From Heliocidaris tuberculata (Eukaryota; Echinodermata; Echinoidea; Camarodonta; Echinometridae): 64,000 nt of DNA. Every line of letters starts with the position of its first letter. Within the stretch, counting starts at the first letter, position 1. Under the pieces are notes generated by a model that worked only from the letters and a program-made list of their open reading frames with translations, searched no databases and had not been told where the DNA came from. Location: the NCBI GenBank assembly GCA_025618425.1, contig CM046836.1, positions 16,890,135-16,954,134 of the forward strand. Direction: 5' to 3'. Shown piece after piece: positions 56,016-64,000 of this stretch. Made by a program: the position numbers and the translations under genes.

Positions 56016-59000
56016 ATGCCAGGATCAAACTCTACAATGAAGGCTTTGTGTATTGTTCTTTTGACAATCATTAACCTATTCATCGGCATAGTTCATGTTC
56101 AACCCTGTCTATTCATTGGTGGGGCCCATGAGAGTTTGCTTCTAAGAAGCCCTATTGTCGGGAAGGCACATGCTATCAATGCTAATGCCAAATCTAAGAG
56201 CATCTTCTGTGGTAAAAGAATTGCATACTACAGCAATAGTGACTGTACATTTCGGATTGAACTTCTAAAATCAGGTGATGTTCAGTCTAACCCTGGACCT
56301 GAAGCTGGAAATGGAGAATCAGCAAATTATTCTTGTACGACAGCCCCTCGAACATCACCACATCAGTGTGGTCCATACTCCTACAAGCGGCAAGAACTTT
56401 TGGATATTCGATGCCATGTTAATTATCGATTAGAAAACAAAGTTTGGGCAAACATCAAATCACTTGGAATAAATGCAAGACCGAAAATTAGACGAGGTCA
56501 CAAAGGAGGCCGGAACAGACGCACAAAATGCCTAATTGCAGATGGTACGTCCAAATGTCATTATGGACTGTGGAATGCCCGATCAATTAAAGGAAAAGTT
56601 AGCATGGTGTGTGATCTCATTATTTCTAAACAACTGGATATTCTAGCCCTAACTGAAACATGGCTATGTGGAGATGAGCGGGATAATGGCCCTATCGCAG
56701 ATCTTCTGGCCACTCTTCCTAGTCACACTTTTCTGCACATCCCCAGAAAGAATCGAATTGGTGGAGGTGTTGGAGTATGCTTACGGAAAACTCTTAGAGT
56801 CCAGCAAAACACGCATGGACTCCAGGAGTCATTCGAATATATTGACCTTACAATATCAGGATCTCGTAGAACCCCCCTTCGACTGGTAGTGGTTTACAGG
56901 CCGCAGAGAACTCAGAACCACCAACAAACAGCTTCATTATTCATTCGTGAGTTGTCATCATATTTAGAGCTTCTTGTGTCTGATCCGAGTAGACTTTTAA
57001 TCACTGGTGATTTCAATTTTCATGTGGATGATGAGGACGATAGGGAAGCCCAAGCATTCTTAGAGCTGATCAATTCATTCAATTTCGTGCAACATGTTGC
57101 AGCTTCTACTCATGAATTGGGGCATACACTAGACCTGGTCTTGTCACGAGCTTCGGATAACCTTGTCAGTGATGTAACAACCACAGAGTACTTACCATCT
57201 GATCATGCTGCTGTCACCTGTTCATTGAACACCAAGAAACCAGATCCTGTCAAGTTGCGAATTACCACGCGTAATATAGATGCCATAAATGTTGATGCAT
57301 TCTGTAGAGAAATTCTTCAGTCAGAATTGTATACTAATCCTTCTTCTGACTTGAACACTCTAGTTGATCAGTACGAACATGTGCTCAGAGATCTCCTGGA
57401 TAAGCGTGCTCCCCTCCTGTCGAAGGAAGTAACTTGTCGACCTAATGCACCGTGGTATAACGATGAACTGCAAAAAGCAAAACAAAACCTGAGACGTTTA
57501 GAACATAAAAAGCGATCTTCTGGGCTTGAGGTTGATAATCAGAACTTCAGGATTTTTCGTAGTCAGTACTGTCACCTCATACGAGAAGCCAAGAAAAACT
57601 TTCATGTAAGACAGTTCAGAGATTGTGATTCCCGTGATCTTTTCAAGAAAGTTCAGAAATTGTGTGATGCTATAAATCAAACTGTGGTTCTCCCATCTAC
57701 TGACTCAGATGAGCTGCTCTCTGAGCGTTTCTCCAAATTTTTCGTGGAGAAGATAAGTTGCATCATTGATAAACTGCATACAGTTTCAGCTTCTGCAGGC
57801 TCACCTTCAGATGATCGACATACTGACCAGCGATGCAGTGTTTCTTTGGGAAAGTTTACTCCAATTTCAGTGCAGCAAGCAATTAAACTCATAGCTGATT
57901 CTCCATCTTCGACTTGTGCACTCGATCCTATCCCCACTTCTCTTTTGAAACGGTGTAAAAGTGTGATTGGTCCGATCATTGCTCAAATCATTAATTTATC
58001 GTTTGATCAAGGATGGTTTCCTGATTGCTTGAAGCATGCCCAGGTCAAACCACTTTTGAAGAATAGTAAATTGGATGCAGATGACCTGAAAAGTTATAGA
58101 CCAATTGCCAATTTAAAGTTTATCTCTAAAGCTCTTGAGCGTGCAGCAGCCGCACAGATACAGGGTTATCTGGCATTTAACAATTTGAATCCTACCATGC
58201 AGTCTGCATATCGAAAAAATCACAGCTGTGAGACGGTTCTGCTGAAGGTTTGCAATGACATCCTCCTTGCATTGGACTGTGGTCAAGAAGCAGTTCTGCT
58301 GATGTTGGATTACTCAGCAGCCTTTGACACTTTATCCCACAGCATCTTACTTTTTCGGCTGCAAAACAGATTTGGATTCGGTGGTGCTGCTCTCAGTTGG
58401 ATTGAATCATTCATTATGGGTCGTTCTCAGTCTGTCGTCATTAGAGGGAAGACGTCGGCTAGCCAAGCACAGCTACGTGGAGTACCACAGGGCTCGGTGT
58501 TGGGCCCGATTCTCTATACGATGTATTCCTCACCACTTGAAGATATCATCAAGGCACATGGATTTGGTCATGCTATGTATGCTGACGATACCCAACTGTA
58601 TGCCACAGTTAATCGTGGTGATTGGCCCAACGTAATTCCTAAATTAGAGGCGTGCCTGCAGGAGATATCGGTATGGTCCTCGGAAAATGACCTTTTGATA
58701 AATGAAGGAAAAACTGAACTGCTTCACTTGTCCTCTCGTCATCGTACAAGAAGTTTGCTCCCTCCTATCACTTTCAATCATTCCAGTCTTCAGCCGACAA
58801 AGTGTGCACGGAATCTAGGGGTTATGATGGACGATCAACTGATAATGTCAAGTCATATAAACAAGATATGCCGTTCTGCTTCTTATGGGTTGTATAAGAT
58901 CGGAAAGATAAGGCGTTACCTTGATCAGGACACCACAGAAAGACTTGTTCATGCTTTTGTGATTAGCCATATTGATAATTGTAATGGTTTATTGTACGGT

Positions 59001-59411
59001 TTGTCTGATACACTGATCTGTAGACTGCAGCGAATACAAAATTCTGCTGCTAGGCTCATTACTAGAACTAAGTCACGAGAATCAGTTTCCCCAGTACTTC
59101 GTAATTTACACTGGCTACCAGTTAAAGACAGATTAATATTTAAACTTCTTGTTATAGCATTCAAATGTCAGAATAAATTGGCTCCTCTCTATTTACAACA
59201 GCTTCTTAATGAGTATCATCCAGTTAGGCAGCTTCGTTCCAGTTTTAAACAATTGTTTGTCCCCCTTACAGTTTCTACAGTATCATATGGTCATAGAGCA
59301 TTTCAGCATGCAGTCCCCCAACTATGGAACAAACTCCCTTGTAATGTCAAAGAATGCTCTTCCCTTGATCAATTTAAGTCTTGTCTAAAATCTTACCTAT
59401 TTAAAGTATAA
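56016..59411 (+). CDS. LINE ORF2-type protein: 2A-like motif, APE endonuclease, reverse transcriptase
   Basis: 1131 aa. Residues 9-27 are hydrophobic (signal-peptide-like: CIVLLTIINLFIGIV). Residues 86-95 are SGDVQSNPGP, a 2A-like motif. The APE-type endonuclease follows: LWNARSIKGK (about 185), LALTETWL, GDFNFHVDD (about 331) and PSDHAAV (about 395). RT: SYRPIANLKFISKALERAAA, SAYRKNHSCETVLL, LDYSAAFDTLSHSIL, GVPQGSVLGPILYTMY, catalytic MYADDTQLYA (about 855). The C-terminal region ends with LWNKLPCNVKE...FK..LK.YLF. EN nicks the target and RT copies the RNA there (target-primed reverse transcription). All core motifs look intact. CR1/L2 affiliation is by motif style. Confidence 0.93.
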   Translation: MPGSNSTMKALCIVLLTIINLFIGIVHVQPCLFIGGAHESLLLRSPIVGKAHAINANAKSKSIFCGKRIAYYSNSDCTFRIELLKSGDVQSNPGPEAGNGESANYSCTTAPRTSPHQCGPYSYKRQELLDIRCHVNYRLENKVWANIKSLGINARPKIRRGHKGGRNRRTKCLIADGTSKCHYGLWNARSIKGKVSMVCDLIISKQLDILALTETWLCGDERDNGPIADLLATLPSHTFLHIPRKNRIGGGVGVCLRKTLRVQQNTHGLQESFEYIDLTISGSRRTPLRLVVVYRPQRTQNHQQTASLFIRELSSYLELLVSDPSRLLITGDFNFHVDDEDDREAQAFLELINSFNFVQHVAASTHELGHTLDLVLSRASDNLVSDVTTTEYLPSDHAAVTCSLNTKKPDPVKLRITTRNIDAINVDAFCREILQSELYTNPSSDLNTLVDQYEHVLRDLLDKRAPLLSKEVTCRPNAPWYNDELQKAKQNLRRLEHKKRSSGLEVDNQNFRIFRSQYCHLIREAKKNFHVRQFRDCDSRDLFKKVQKLCDAINQTVVLPSTDSDELLSERFSKFFVEKISCIIDKLHTVSASAGSPSDDRHTDQRCSVSLGKFTPISVQQAIKLIADSPSSTCALDPIPTSLLKRCKSVIGPIIAQIINLSFDQGWFPDCLKHAQVKPLLKNSKLDADDLKSYRPIANLKFISKALERAAAAQIQGYLAFNNLNPTMQSAYRKNHSCETVLLKVCNDILLALDCGQEAVLLMLDYSAAFDTLSHSILLFRLQNRFGFGGAALSWIESFIMGRSQSVVIRGKTSASQAQLRGVPQGSVLGPILYTMYSSPLEDIIKAHGFGHAMYADDTQLYATVNRGDWPNVIPKLEACLQEISVWSSENDLLINEGKTELLHLSSRHRTRSLLPPITFNHSSLQPTKCARNLGVMMDDQLIMSSHINKICRSASYGLYKIGKIRRYLDQDTTERLVHAFVISHIDNCNGLLYGLSDTLICRLQRIQNSAARLITRTKSRESVSPVLRNLHWLPVKDRLIFKLLVIAFKCQNKLAPLYLQQLLNEYHPVRQLRSSFKQLFVPLTVSTVSYGHRAFQHAVPQLWNKLPCNVKECSSLDQFKSCLKSYLFKV
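56271..56300 (+). other. 2A-like ribosome-skipping motif
   Basis: Encodes SGDVQSNPGP, matching the D-V/I-E-x-N-P-G-P consensus except Gln for Glu. In active 2A sequences the ribosome skips the Gly-Pro bond, releasing the upstream peptide. Here that would free a 94-residue leader with an N-terminal hydrophobic segment. 2A-like sequences are documented in sea urchin non-LTR retrotransposons. Activity of the Gln variant is uncertain. Confidence 0.8.
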
Positions 59412-59677
59412 TATCGTACCTTATCATTTGAAGTTGAACAATGTCATGTGCCTGTAGTTTCCTGTTGAGATATTTTTGCATGCCTTTATTTTCTATACCA
59501 CTTTTGTATTATTTCTTTTCTACTTAATTCTACCTATTTTCTTCTCTTTCCATAGCGCTTAGAAACTTAATTGTAATTTGCGCTATATAAAAATTGAGAA
59601 TTATTATTATTATTAGAATATGCAATTATCTATTTCCCTCTTCCAACCAAATTATAATAATGATAAGGACATATTAC

Positions 59678-59779
59678 CTCGAAGCATCTCGTGGGTTTGT
59701 AGAAACTTGAAAGCTCTTAAGCATTTAGTGGTAAGCTTTACCTCTCCACCTCCTTCCATCTCAAAACTTTCTCTGAATG
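59678..59779 (-). pseudogene. ZZEF1: ZZEF1-like exon 4 of window (start of DOC region)
   Basis: Reads (A)FRESFEMEGGGEVKLTTKCL, then RAFKFLQTHEMLR. Acceptor CATCCCTGCAG, donor CGAG|GTAATA. The entry phase fits exon 3. The exit phase (1 nt) does not match the frame needed in exon 5, another sign of decay or a mis-set boundary. Confidence 0.65.
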
Positions 59780-60034
59780 CTGCAGGGATGAAAACAATAT
59801 AAATGAATATAAGAAAAAGTATTTTAAAACGGCAAGGTAAGAAATATATTGTGGTACACCATACATGCTATTATATTGTTCTCAGATACTATTTATCATC
59901 ATTGGCAGTTCATTGTTTCGATGAAGACGTGAAACAACCCTTCATTGTTACATGTCCAATTTTACTGGCACTGCGGAAGCCACAGACAATGCATACATGA
60001 GGTCTGTCACCATTATGAACACAGTTGTTGAGGC

Positions 60035-60245
60035 ATGCTCGGCAGCTCTCTTACTCTCAGCAGCTTGACGGCGCTCTATTTCTGCCACTCAATAGCTGAC
60101 GTGGCAACAAGTCGCCTCCATTCAGTGTGGCTACATGCAGCTTTCTCAAGAATGTCAGGTGTGATCTTGGTTAGATTCAGCTGCCTCTTTAAGGAGTCCT
60201 TGCAACGCAGCAAGGGTGGTCCAAAAAACCTTTTCTACAGTCTGC
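60035..60245 (-). pseudogene. LINE C-terminal remnant
   Basis: A minus-strand frame has TTLAALQGLLKRQLNLTKIT, then DILEKAACSHTEWRRLVATS and AIEW, resembling the 'D.LK..L....I....WE..A.DR..WR..V..G' block near the C-terminus of many non-LTR retrotransposon proteins. Short, with stops. Confidence 0.5.
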
Positions 60246-60301
60246 AGTTCCCCATAGAAGGTTTTGTTGTATACTGAACATGCTATTGTATTGTTCTTAG
60301 A

Positions 60302-61709
60302 CAGGCCCGTCTGAAGGAATTTTAAAGTGGTACGGTTTCAGTGGAGGTCTGGGGGTGAAACCCCAAGCGGGGTTCGAAGGGACAGAACCCCTCGTGTCGG
60401 TGTAAGGGAACATTTTGAATGGGGGGGGGGGGGGGTGTGACACCAAATTTGCCATCAATAATGCTGCACCCTAACCCTCCCCCTAATAATAAAAGAAAAT
60501 CGAAGATGCAGAGATCTTGATCATACAGGGCCATTTTCGGAAGGAGGGGGCTGACGCCTTTTGCCCGAATATCAACTTTTCAATTTCAAAATGTTTGCGA
60601 GCGAGGGAAGTGAGCGAGCAAATTTGTTTTAAAATTTTTCGTAGAGAAAATGTACAGAAGTTACATTTAAAAGTTACATAGTTATCTTGGAACCTCGCTG
60701 CCCAAATATGTGGATATTCTTTCTCCTCGCTGCCCGAATATGAAGTGGTGGTTGCCCGAACATCGGAACTTTGAAAATCCTCGGGGGAGGGGTGCTGCAG
60801 CCCATTGCCAAAGGGGGACTATGAGGACGCCTTCTGCCCCAATATCAACTTTTCATTTTCTAAATTTTTGCGAGCGAGCGAGCGTAGAGAAAATGTACAG
60901 AAGTTACATAATTATCTTGAAATATGTGGATATTCTGGCACCTCACTTTGCTGCCCGAATATGAAGTGGTGGTTGCCCGAATATCAGAATTTTGCCGAAG
61001 GGAGAAGCCTTTTGCCCGAATATCAACTCTTCAGTTTCTAAATTGTTGCGAGCGAGCGAAGCGAGCGAGCAATTTTTGTAAGTTTTCGTAGTGAAAATTA
61101 AGTTACATTATTATCTGGGAATTTTCGCATCTCATTTTGCTGCCAGAATATGAAGTGATGGTTGCCCGAATATCGGAACTTTGAAAATCCTCAGGGGGGG
61201 GGGGGGGCTGCAGCCTATTGCCAAAGGGGGACGCCTTTTGCACAAATATTAACTTTCCAGCGAAGCGAGCGAGCAAAAAAATTGTCATATTTGTCCTTCT
61301 TTTTCTTTCTTCCCATTTTCCTTTCCTTCTTTATCATTTTCTTGAGGATATTATTTTTAAGATTTGCGATTGGATGAACAAGTTTTGTGGCATATATACT
61401 GTTCTTCGGTTTATGTGATAATGCGTTTCATAATAATGGAAAAAACGCAAAGTCACTTCGATGTTCGTGTTCTTCCATTAAGCTGGTGTTAAGCCTACGA
61501 TCAGCCTATAATCATGACATTTATCACCCTCCCACCTTCTCTCTTCTTTTCTCTTCTCTTTTTCTTCTCCTTCCCTCTCTCTCTCTCTCCTTTTCTCTTC
61601 TCTTTTCTTCTCCCTCTCCATCTTCTTCTTTTTTTTTTTTTTTTCTTTTTTTAGGCTGAAAAGTGGTACGGTCAATTCCGTACCATCCGTAGCGGCTCCG
61701 ACAGGCCTG
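60302..61709. mobile_element. hAT-like element with perfect 8-bp target duplication
   Basis: Left CAGGCCCGTCTGAAGG and right (inverted) CAGGCCTGTCGGAGCC, followed by a GTGGTACGG motif on both sides. TTCTTAGA occurs at 60294-60301 and 61710-61717. 1408 bp, non-autonomous, filled with repeats and a pyrimidine tract (61530-61655). Confidence 0.88.
60534..61290 (+). repeat. Degenerate repeats inside the hAT-like element
   Basis: About 200-bp units repeated three to four times with TTTTGCCCGAATATCAACTT, TGAAGTGGTGGTTGCCCGAA and GCGAGCGAGCGAAGCGAGCG. Poly-G lies near 61194-61207, plus another G run at 60421-60435 in the same element. Confidence 0.85.
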
Positions 61710-61717
61710 TTCTTAGA

Positions 61718-62200
61718 TACCATTTACACTGTATTATATCAGTAATCTGATCAGATTACCACAAATGTACTTCTAACCGATTTTAGCGCTCGAAGTTTGC
61801 AGGGAACTGTTTCCTACCCATTACCTATTTACGACACCTGGGCGGAGAGTGGTAAACGTAGATTAATACCTTGCCAAAAGACATCACAAAGATGTGATCT
61901 TCATATTTCCAGTCGATGTAGGGGGCTGGTTCAGTAATATCATGACAAACTATCCCTTTGCCATTTATTCTGCTCAGTACAGTAAAACTAAAAACTTTCA
62001 CGATTCATAAATGACAGCCATTTTCAAGGCAAGAAAGTTTTTCAAAAACTCTAAAGCTCATTGTTATGTCAGTTGTGATTCAATTTCACGGCATTAAACT
62101 TGCGATTCTGAACCGCTCGTGAAATTTCCCCAAGTTTCGTACATGTGAAAGTTTCTTGTTTTACAGTGGCATTTTGCCTTAAGTCTAATTCTTCTCAATA
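61718..62200. other. Intron sequence, partial SINE
   Basis: CCATTACCTATTTACGACAC with CTGGGCGGAGAGTGG near 61815-61855 resembles the body of the SINE at 44700. Nothing else recognised. Confidence 0.45.
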
Positions 62201-62205
62201 TTTAC

Positions 62206-62332
62206 CCGACTGTCTCTGTTTCTCTTGAAGATGCTGATCCAATACAGAGAGCCGCATGGTGGTTGTATGAGTGAAACCGTCCAGGGAGGGGTATGGTAGA
62301 GCACTACTGGGTGCACGGTTTCTCAGCAGGTA
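62206..62332 (-). pseudogene. ZZEF1: ZZEF1-like exon 3 of window
   Basis: Reads YLLRNRAPSSALPYPSLDGF, then TTTMRLSVLDQHLQEKQRQS, open throughout. Acceptor ATTCACTTGCAG, donor TCGG|GTAAAT. It joins exon 2 in phase (RILK|YLLRN) and matches ZZEF1 before the DOC domain. Confidence 0.85.
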
Positions 62333-62892
62333 CTGCAAGTGAATGGATGATACGATGAGAAATTACAGCCTCCTTCACATATGTCGTGGTAAACCGATGC
62401 AAAAAAAATAGAATAACTTTGGGGTGATGTGTTTCACATTTCTCTATTTTACAATACACGGGTAATTCAATATGCATAGATTCTGTTGTGCGTAGCCACT
62501 TTTTTCATCCCCACTTGCCATTCATCTACACATTAAAAAAACATGCTGCAGGTTACAATATGTGAATGAGCCTTCAAAAAGGCAAATAGATGAAGAAAGA
62601 AGACAGCTTACATAATGTCTCATAATTAAACCTTAAAAAATGACATTTCCTTGCTTTTTTACTCTCATTTTGACCGCATCTACGATTGACTTGTCAGTCA
62701 TCTACTCCTTTTTGAAAATAAAGAAAAAAGAATGAAATTCAATTGTTGAAAAAAAAAAAAACCCAAACAGACTGCTTCTAATGATACACTAATAGGCTCT
62801 GGGGGAGAAGAGGACCATCCTCTTGAATGCATATTTGTTGGTCTAAATCTGCGCCTAGAATGATCAAGTTTTCTACACAGTTTATTCACTAC

Positions 62893-62957
62893 CTTCAGTA
62901 TTCTTTGTCCATGTTGTCCAACACTCTCCCTATCTGAAGAAAATACATCTATCAGAC
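62893..62957 (-). pseudogene. ZZEF1: ZZEF1-like exon 2 of window
   Basis: Reads (G)LIDVFSSDRESVGQHGQRIL and K, in phase with the previous exon's final G. Acceptor TTTCGTTTCAG, donor AAG|GTAGTG. Corresponds to the ZZEF1 segment just after the EF-hand. Confidence 0.8.
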
Positions 62958-63476
62958 CTGAAACGATAAAACAAGTCATATTATATTGTCACATAACCAC
63001 GCTCTCCCAGGGTAGCACTGTGCCAGGTAGTCTGTCTTGAACTCCGTCCACATTCTCTACAATCTCATACTTTCCAATCATTCTGTGGATTTCTCACATT
63101 GTGTGACATGGATATCACAGATCACTCAATCAATCATGTAACTTAATAATTATTTGAAAGGAAATAAGTAAGTGACATTTATAAGGTATCTGCAGTTGAT
63201 TTCAGTCTTTATTTGCACAGTACCAAAAATTTACTAGATGGCAGCTCAATATGGACTGCATGTCACAGTGACACATACATGAGGAATTACAATAAAAAGC
63301 ATTGCCTTCTGTAGTTTCAGGGCTAAACTGTACTCAAATATTTGTCAATGCATACTTTCCACATCCACAGTTGTTGTGGTCCTCTCAAACCACCTCCCTG
63401 AAGTCAAAATTTCTTTCTATCTGGACCACAGGTAAACAATTTTCTTGCCGAGAAGCCTGATCATTCCTACACTTAC

Positions 63477-63623
63477 CTGGAGTGAGGGTGCATGCAGTGA
63501 GTATCCTGATGGCATGGGAGAGTTCTCCTCTCTAAGATTAGCCCCATTAGATGAGCGCAGAGCATCGAGCATGGATTCTACATAGGCCTGCCCCTCTCCA
63601 TCCACATCAAACTGATCAAAAGC
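63477..63623 (-). pseudogene. ZZEF1: ZZEF1-like exon: EF-hand, frameshifted
   Basis: Acceptor TTTGGGCAG, then AFDQFDVDGEGQAYVESMLD with an EF-hand-like D-x-D-G-E-G loop, then ALRSSNGANLR. After AGAGAGGAGAA the homologous reading (ELSHAIRILTACTLTPG) continues only in another frame, consistent with a 2-nt GA gain or 1-nt loss. The donor CCAG|GTAAGT is intact. Confidence 0.85.
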
Positions 63624-64000
63624 CTGCCCAAACAAACAGAAAAATAGGGAATTCAAATCTCTCTGGGTAAAATTTGCTTCTTAAAGGCATACACTGCATA
63701 TACATATATCATTATCTTTAATATTACAAATGAGAAATACAAGAATACTTTGGACCTTTAGGAATGACAAAAGTTGGTTCACAAATTGTGAACAAGGTTT
63801 GGAACTTTGTGTGAGGTCGACTTCCCTCAACTACCACCATCGGACAATTTCCTCCAAGCAACTACATTTTGCATCATCGATGGACAACTATATCAACACC
63901 CACCCTCCTTAAAGCGTATTAGTTATATCTGAAAATGTGATAACCCATTTTCAATCATTACGAGAAATTAAGATGTACCTTTAATTAATTAATATGCATA
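63624..64000. other. 5' intron of the ZZEF1-like pseudogene
   Basis: No coding block upstream of the EF-hand exon is visible before the window ends. Confidence 0.45.

Larger units (their letters stand above)
55740..59618 (+). mobile_element. Near-intact CR1/L2-like LINE
   Basis: A 5' region of about 275 bp, one 1131-codon ORF, a 3' UTR of about 200 bp and the tail GCGCTATATAAAAATTGAGA plus ATT repeats. It sits next to the hAT duplication in a ZZEF1-pseudogene intron, opposite strand. An uninterrupted ORF of this length implies recent insertion. The exact 5' end and target duplication were not resolved. Confidence 0.9.
26138..63623 (-). pseudogene. ZZEF1: ZZEF1-like unprocessed pseudogene (5' half only)
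   Basis: At least 18 minus-strand exon-like blocks match, in order, the N-terminal half of ZZEF1, a very large protein (about 2960 aa in human) with an EF-hand, a DOC/APC10 domain, CUB-like domains and two ZZ zinc fingers; ZZ fingers bind the histone H3 N-terminus. Most blocks have AG acceptors and GT donors, and several neighbouring phases match. Broken features: frameshifts at about 63530, 50018, 35685 and 26168; stops TGA (53440-53442) and TAA (53380-53382) in the DOC domain; a likely TAG near 29.99 kb; no exons for roughly 400 residues after the DOC domain; and no ZZ or C-terminal half anywhere in the window. Retained introns mean a duplicated, not retrotransposed, copy. Assembly error is an alternative for some indels but not for all defects. 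The first exon(s) would lie beyond 64000. Confidence 0.8.

Noticed and set aside
26138..63623. Stops in the ZZEF1-like gene as RNA-editing recoding sites
   Set aside because: Frameshifts, missing exons and a TAA needing two edits cannot be explained by A-to-I editing.

Overview
The window is nuclear DNA from an animal. Coding pieces are split by GT/AG introns, intergenic DNA is AT-rich and full of TACATG microsatellite, and most of the 64 kb is transposable elements. Three things suggest a marine invertebrate deuterostome, most likely an echinoid-like echinoderm: a CR1/L2-like LINE carrying a 2A-like motif (such LINEs are known from sea urchins), a DIRS tyrosine-recombinase retrotransposon, and a P2X7-tail-like gene. 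The species assignment is inference; everything was read by eye without database searches.

Layout. 1-7 kb holds tandem repeats, a piggyBac remnant, a 5'-truncated LINE and a hAT-like element. 7.3-18.9 kb lies between two outward-facing inverted flanks. Each flank leads inward into an array of about 33-bp units, and each unit contains a 20-bp palindrome; the whole resembles a giant fold-back element. Inside it are TTAA-ended MITEs and a TIR element with a pyrimidine-rich minisatellite core. 19.5-20.5 kb holds a small TIR element with a THAP-like ORF. At 20.6 kb the last exon of an SH3-domain gene lies on the + strand, with a TIR element in its likely 3' UTR. 22.1-25.8 kb is a decayed LINE on the minus strand containing a nested MITE and a 200-bp palindrome.

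26.1-63.6 kb is dominated on the minus strand by at least 18 exon-like blocks matching roughly the N-terminal half of ZZEF1 (EF-hand, DOC/APC10, helical region, CUB-like domain). Splice sites are mostly preserved. In-frame stops, several frameshifts, a missing internal stretch and a missing C-terminal half point to an unprocessed pseudogene. Its introns host a DIRS element, hAT elements with target-site duplications, TTAA MITEs, a nearly intact 1131-aa LINE with a 2A-like motif, a long GAA tract, and an 8.7-kb TTAA-bounded unit.

The most interesting object is that 8.7-kb unit (38813-47514). Both ends carry the same TTAAAGGGCGAGTC... inverted repeat. A THAP-finger gene sits just inside the left end and a P2X7 C-terminal (ballast-like) gene just inside the right end, both reading inward. 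TTAA targets plus a THAP finger are Kolobok traits; a P2X7-tail-like gene as co-resident cargo would be unusual. Several nearby MITEs also begin TTAAAGG, so the unit may belong to the wider family that spread them.
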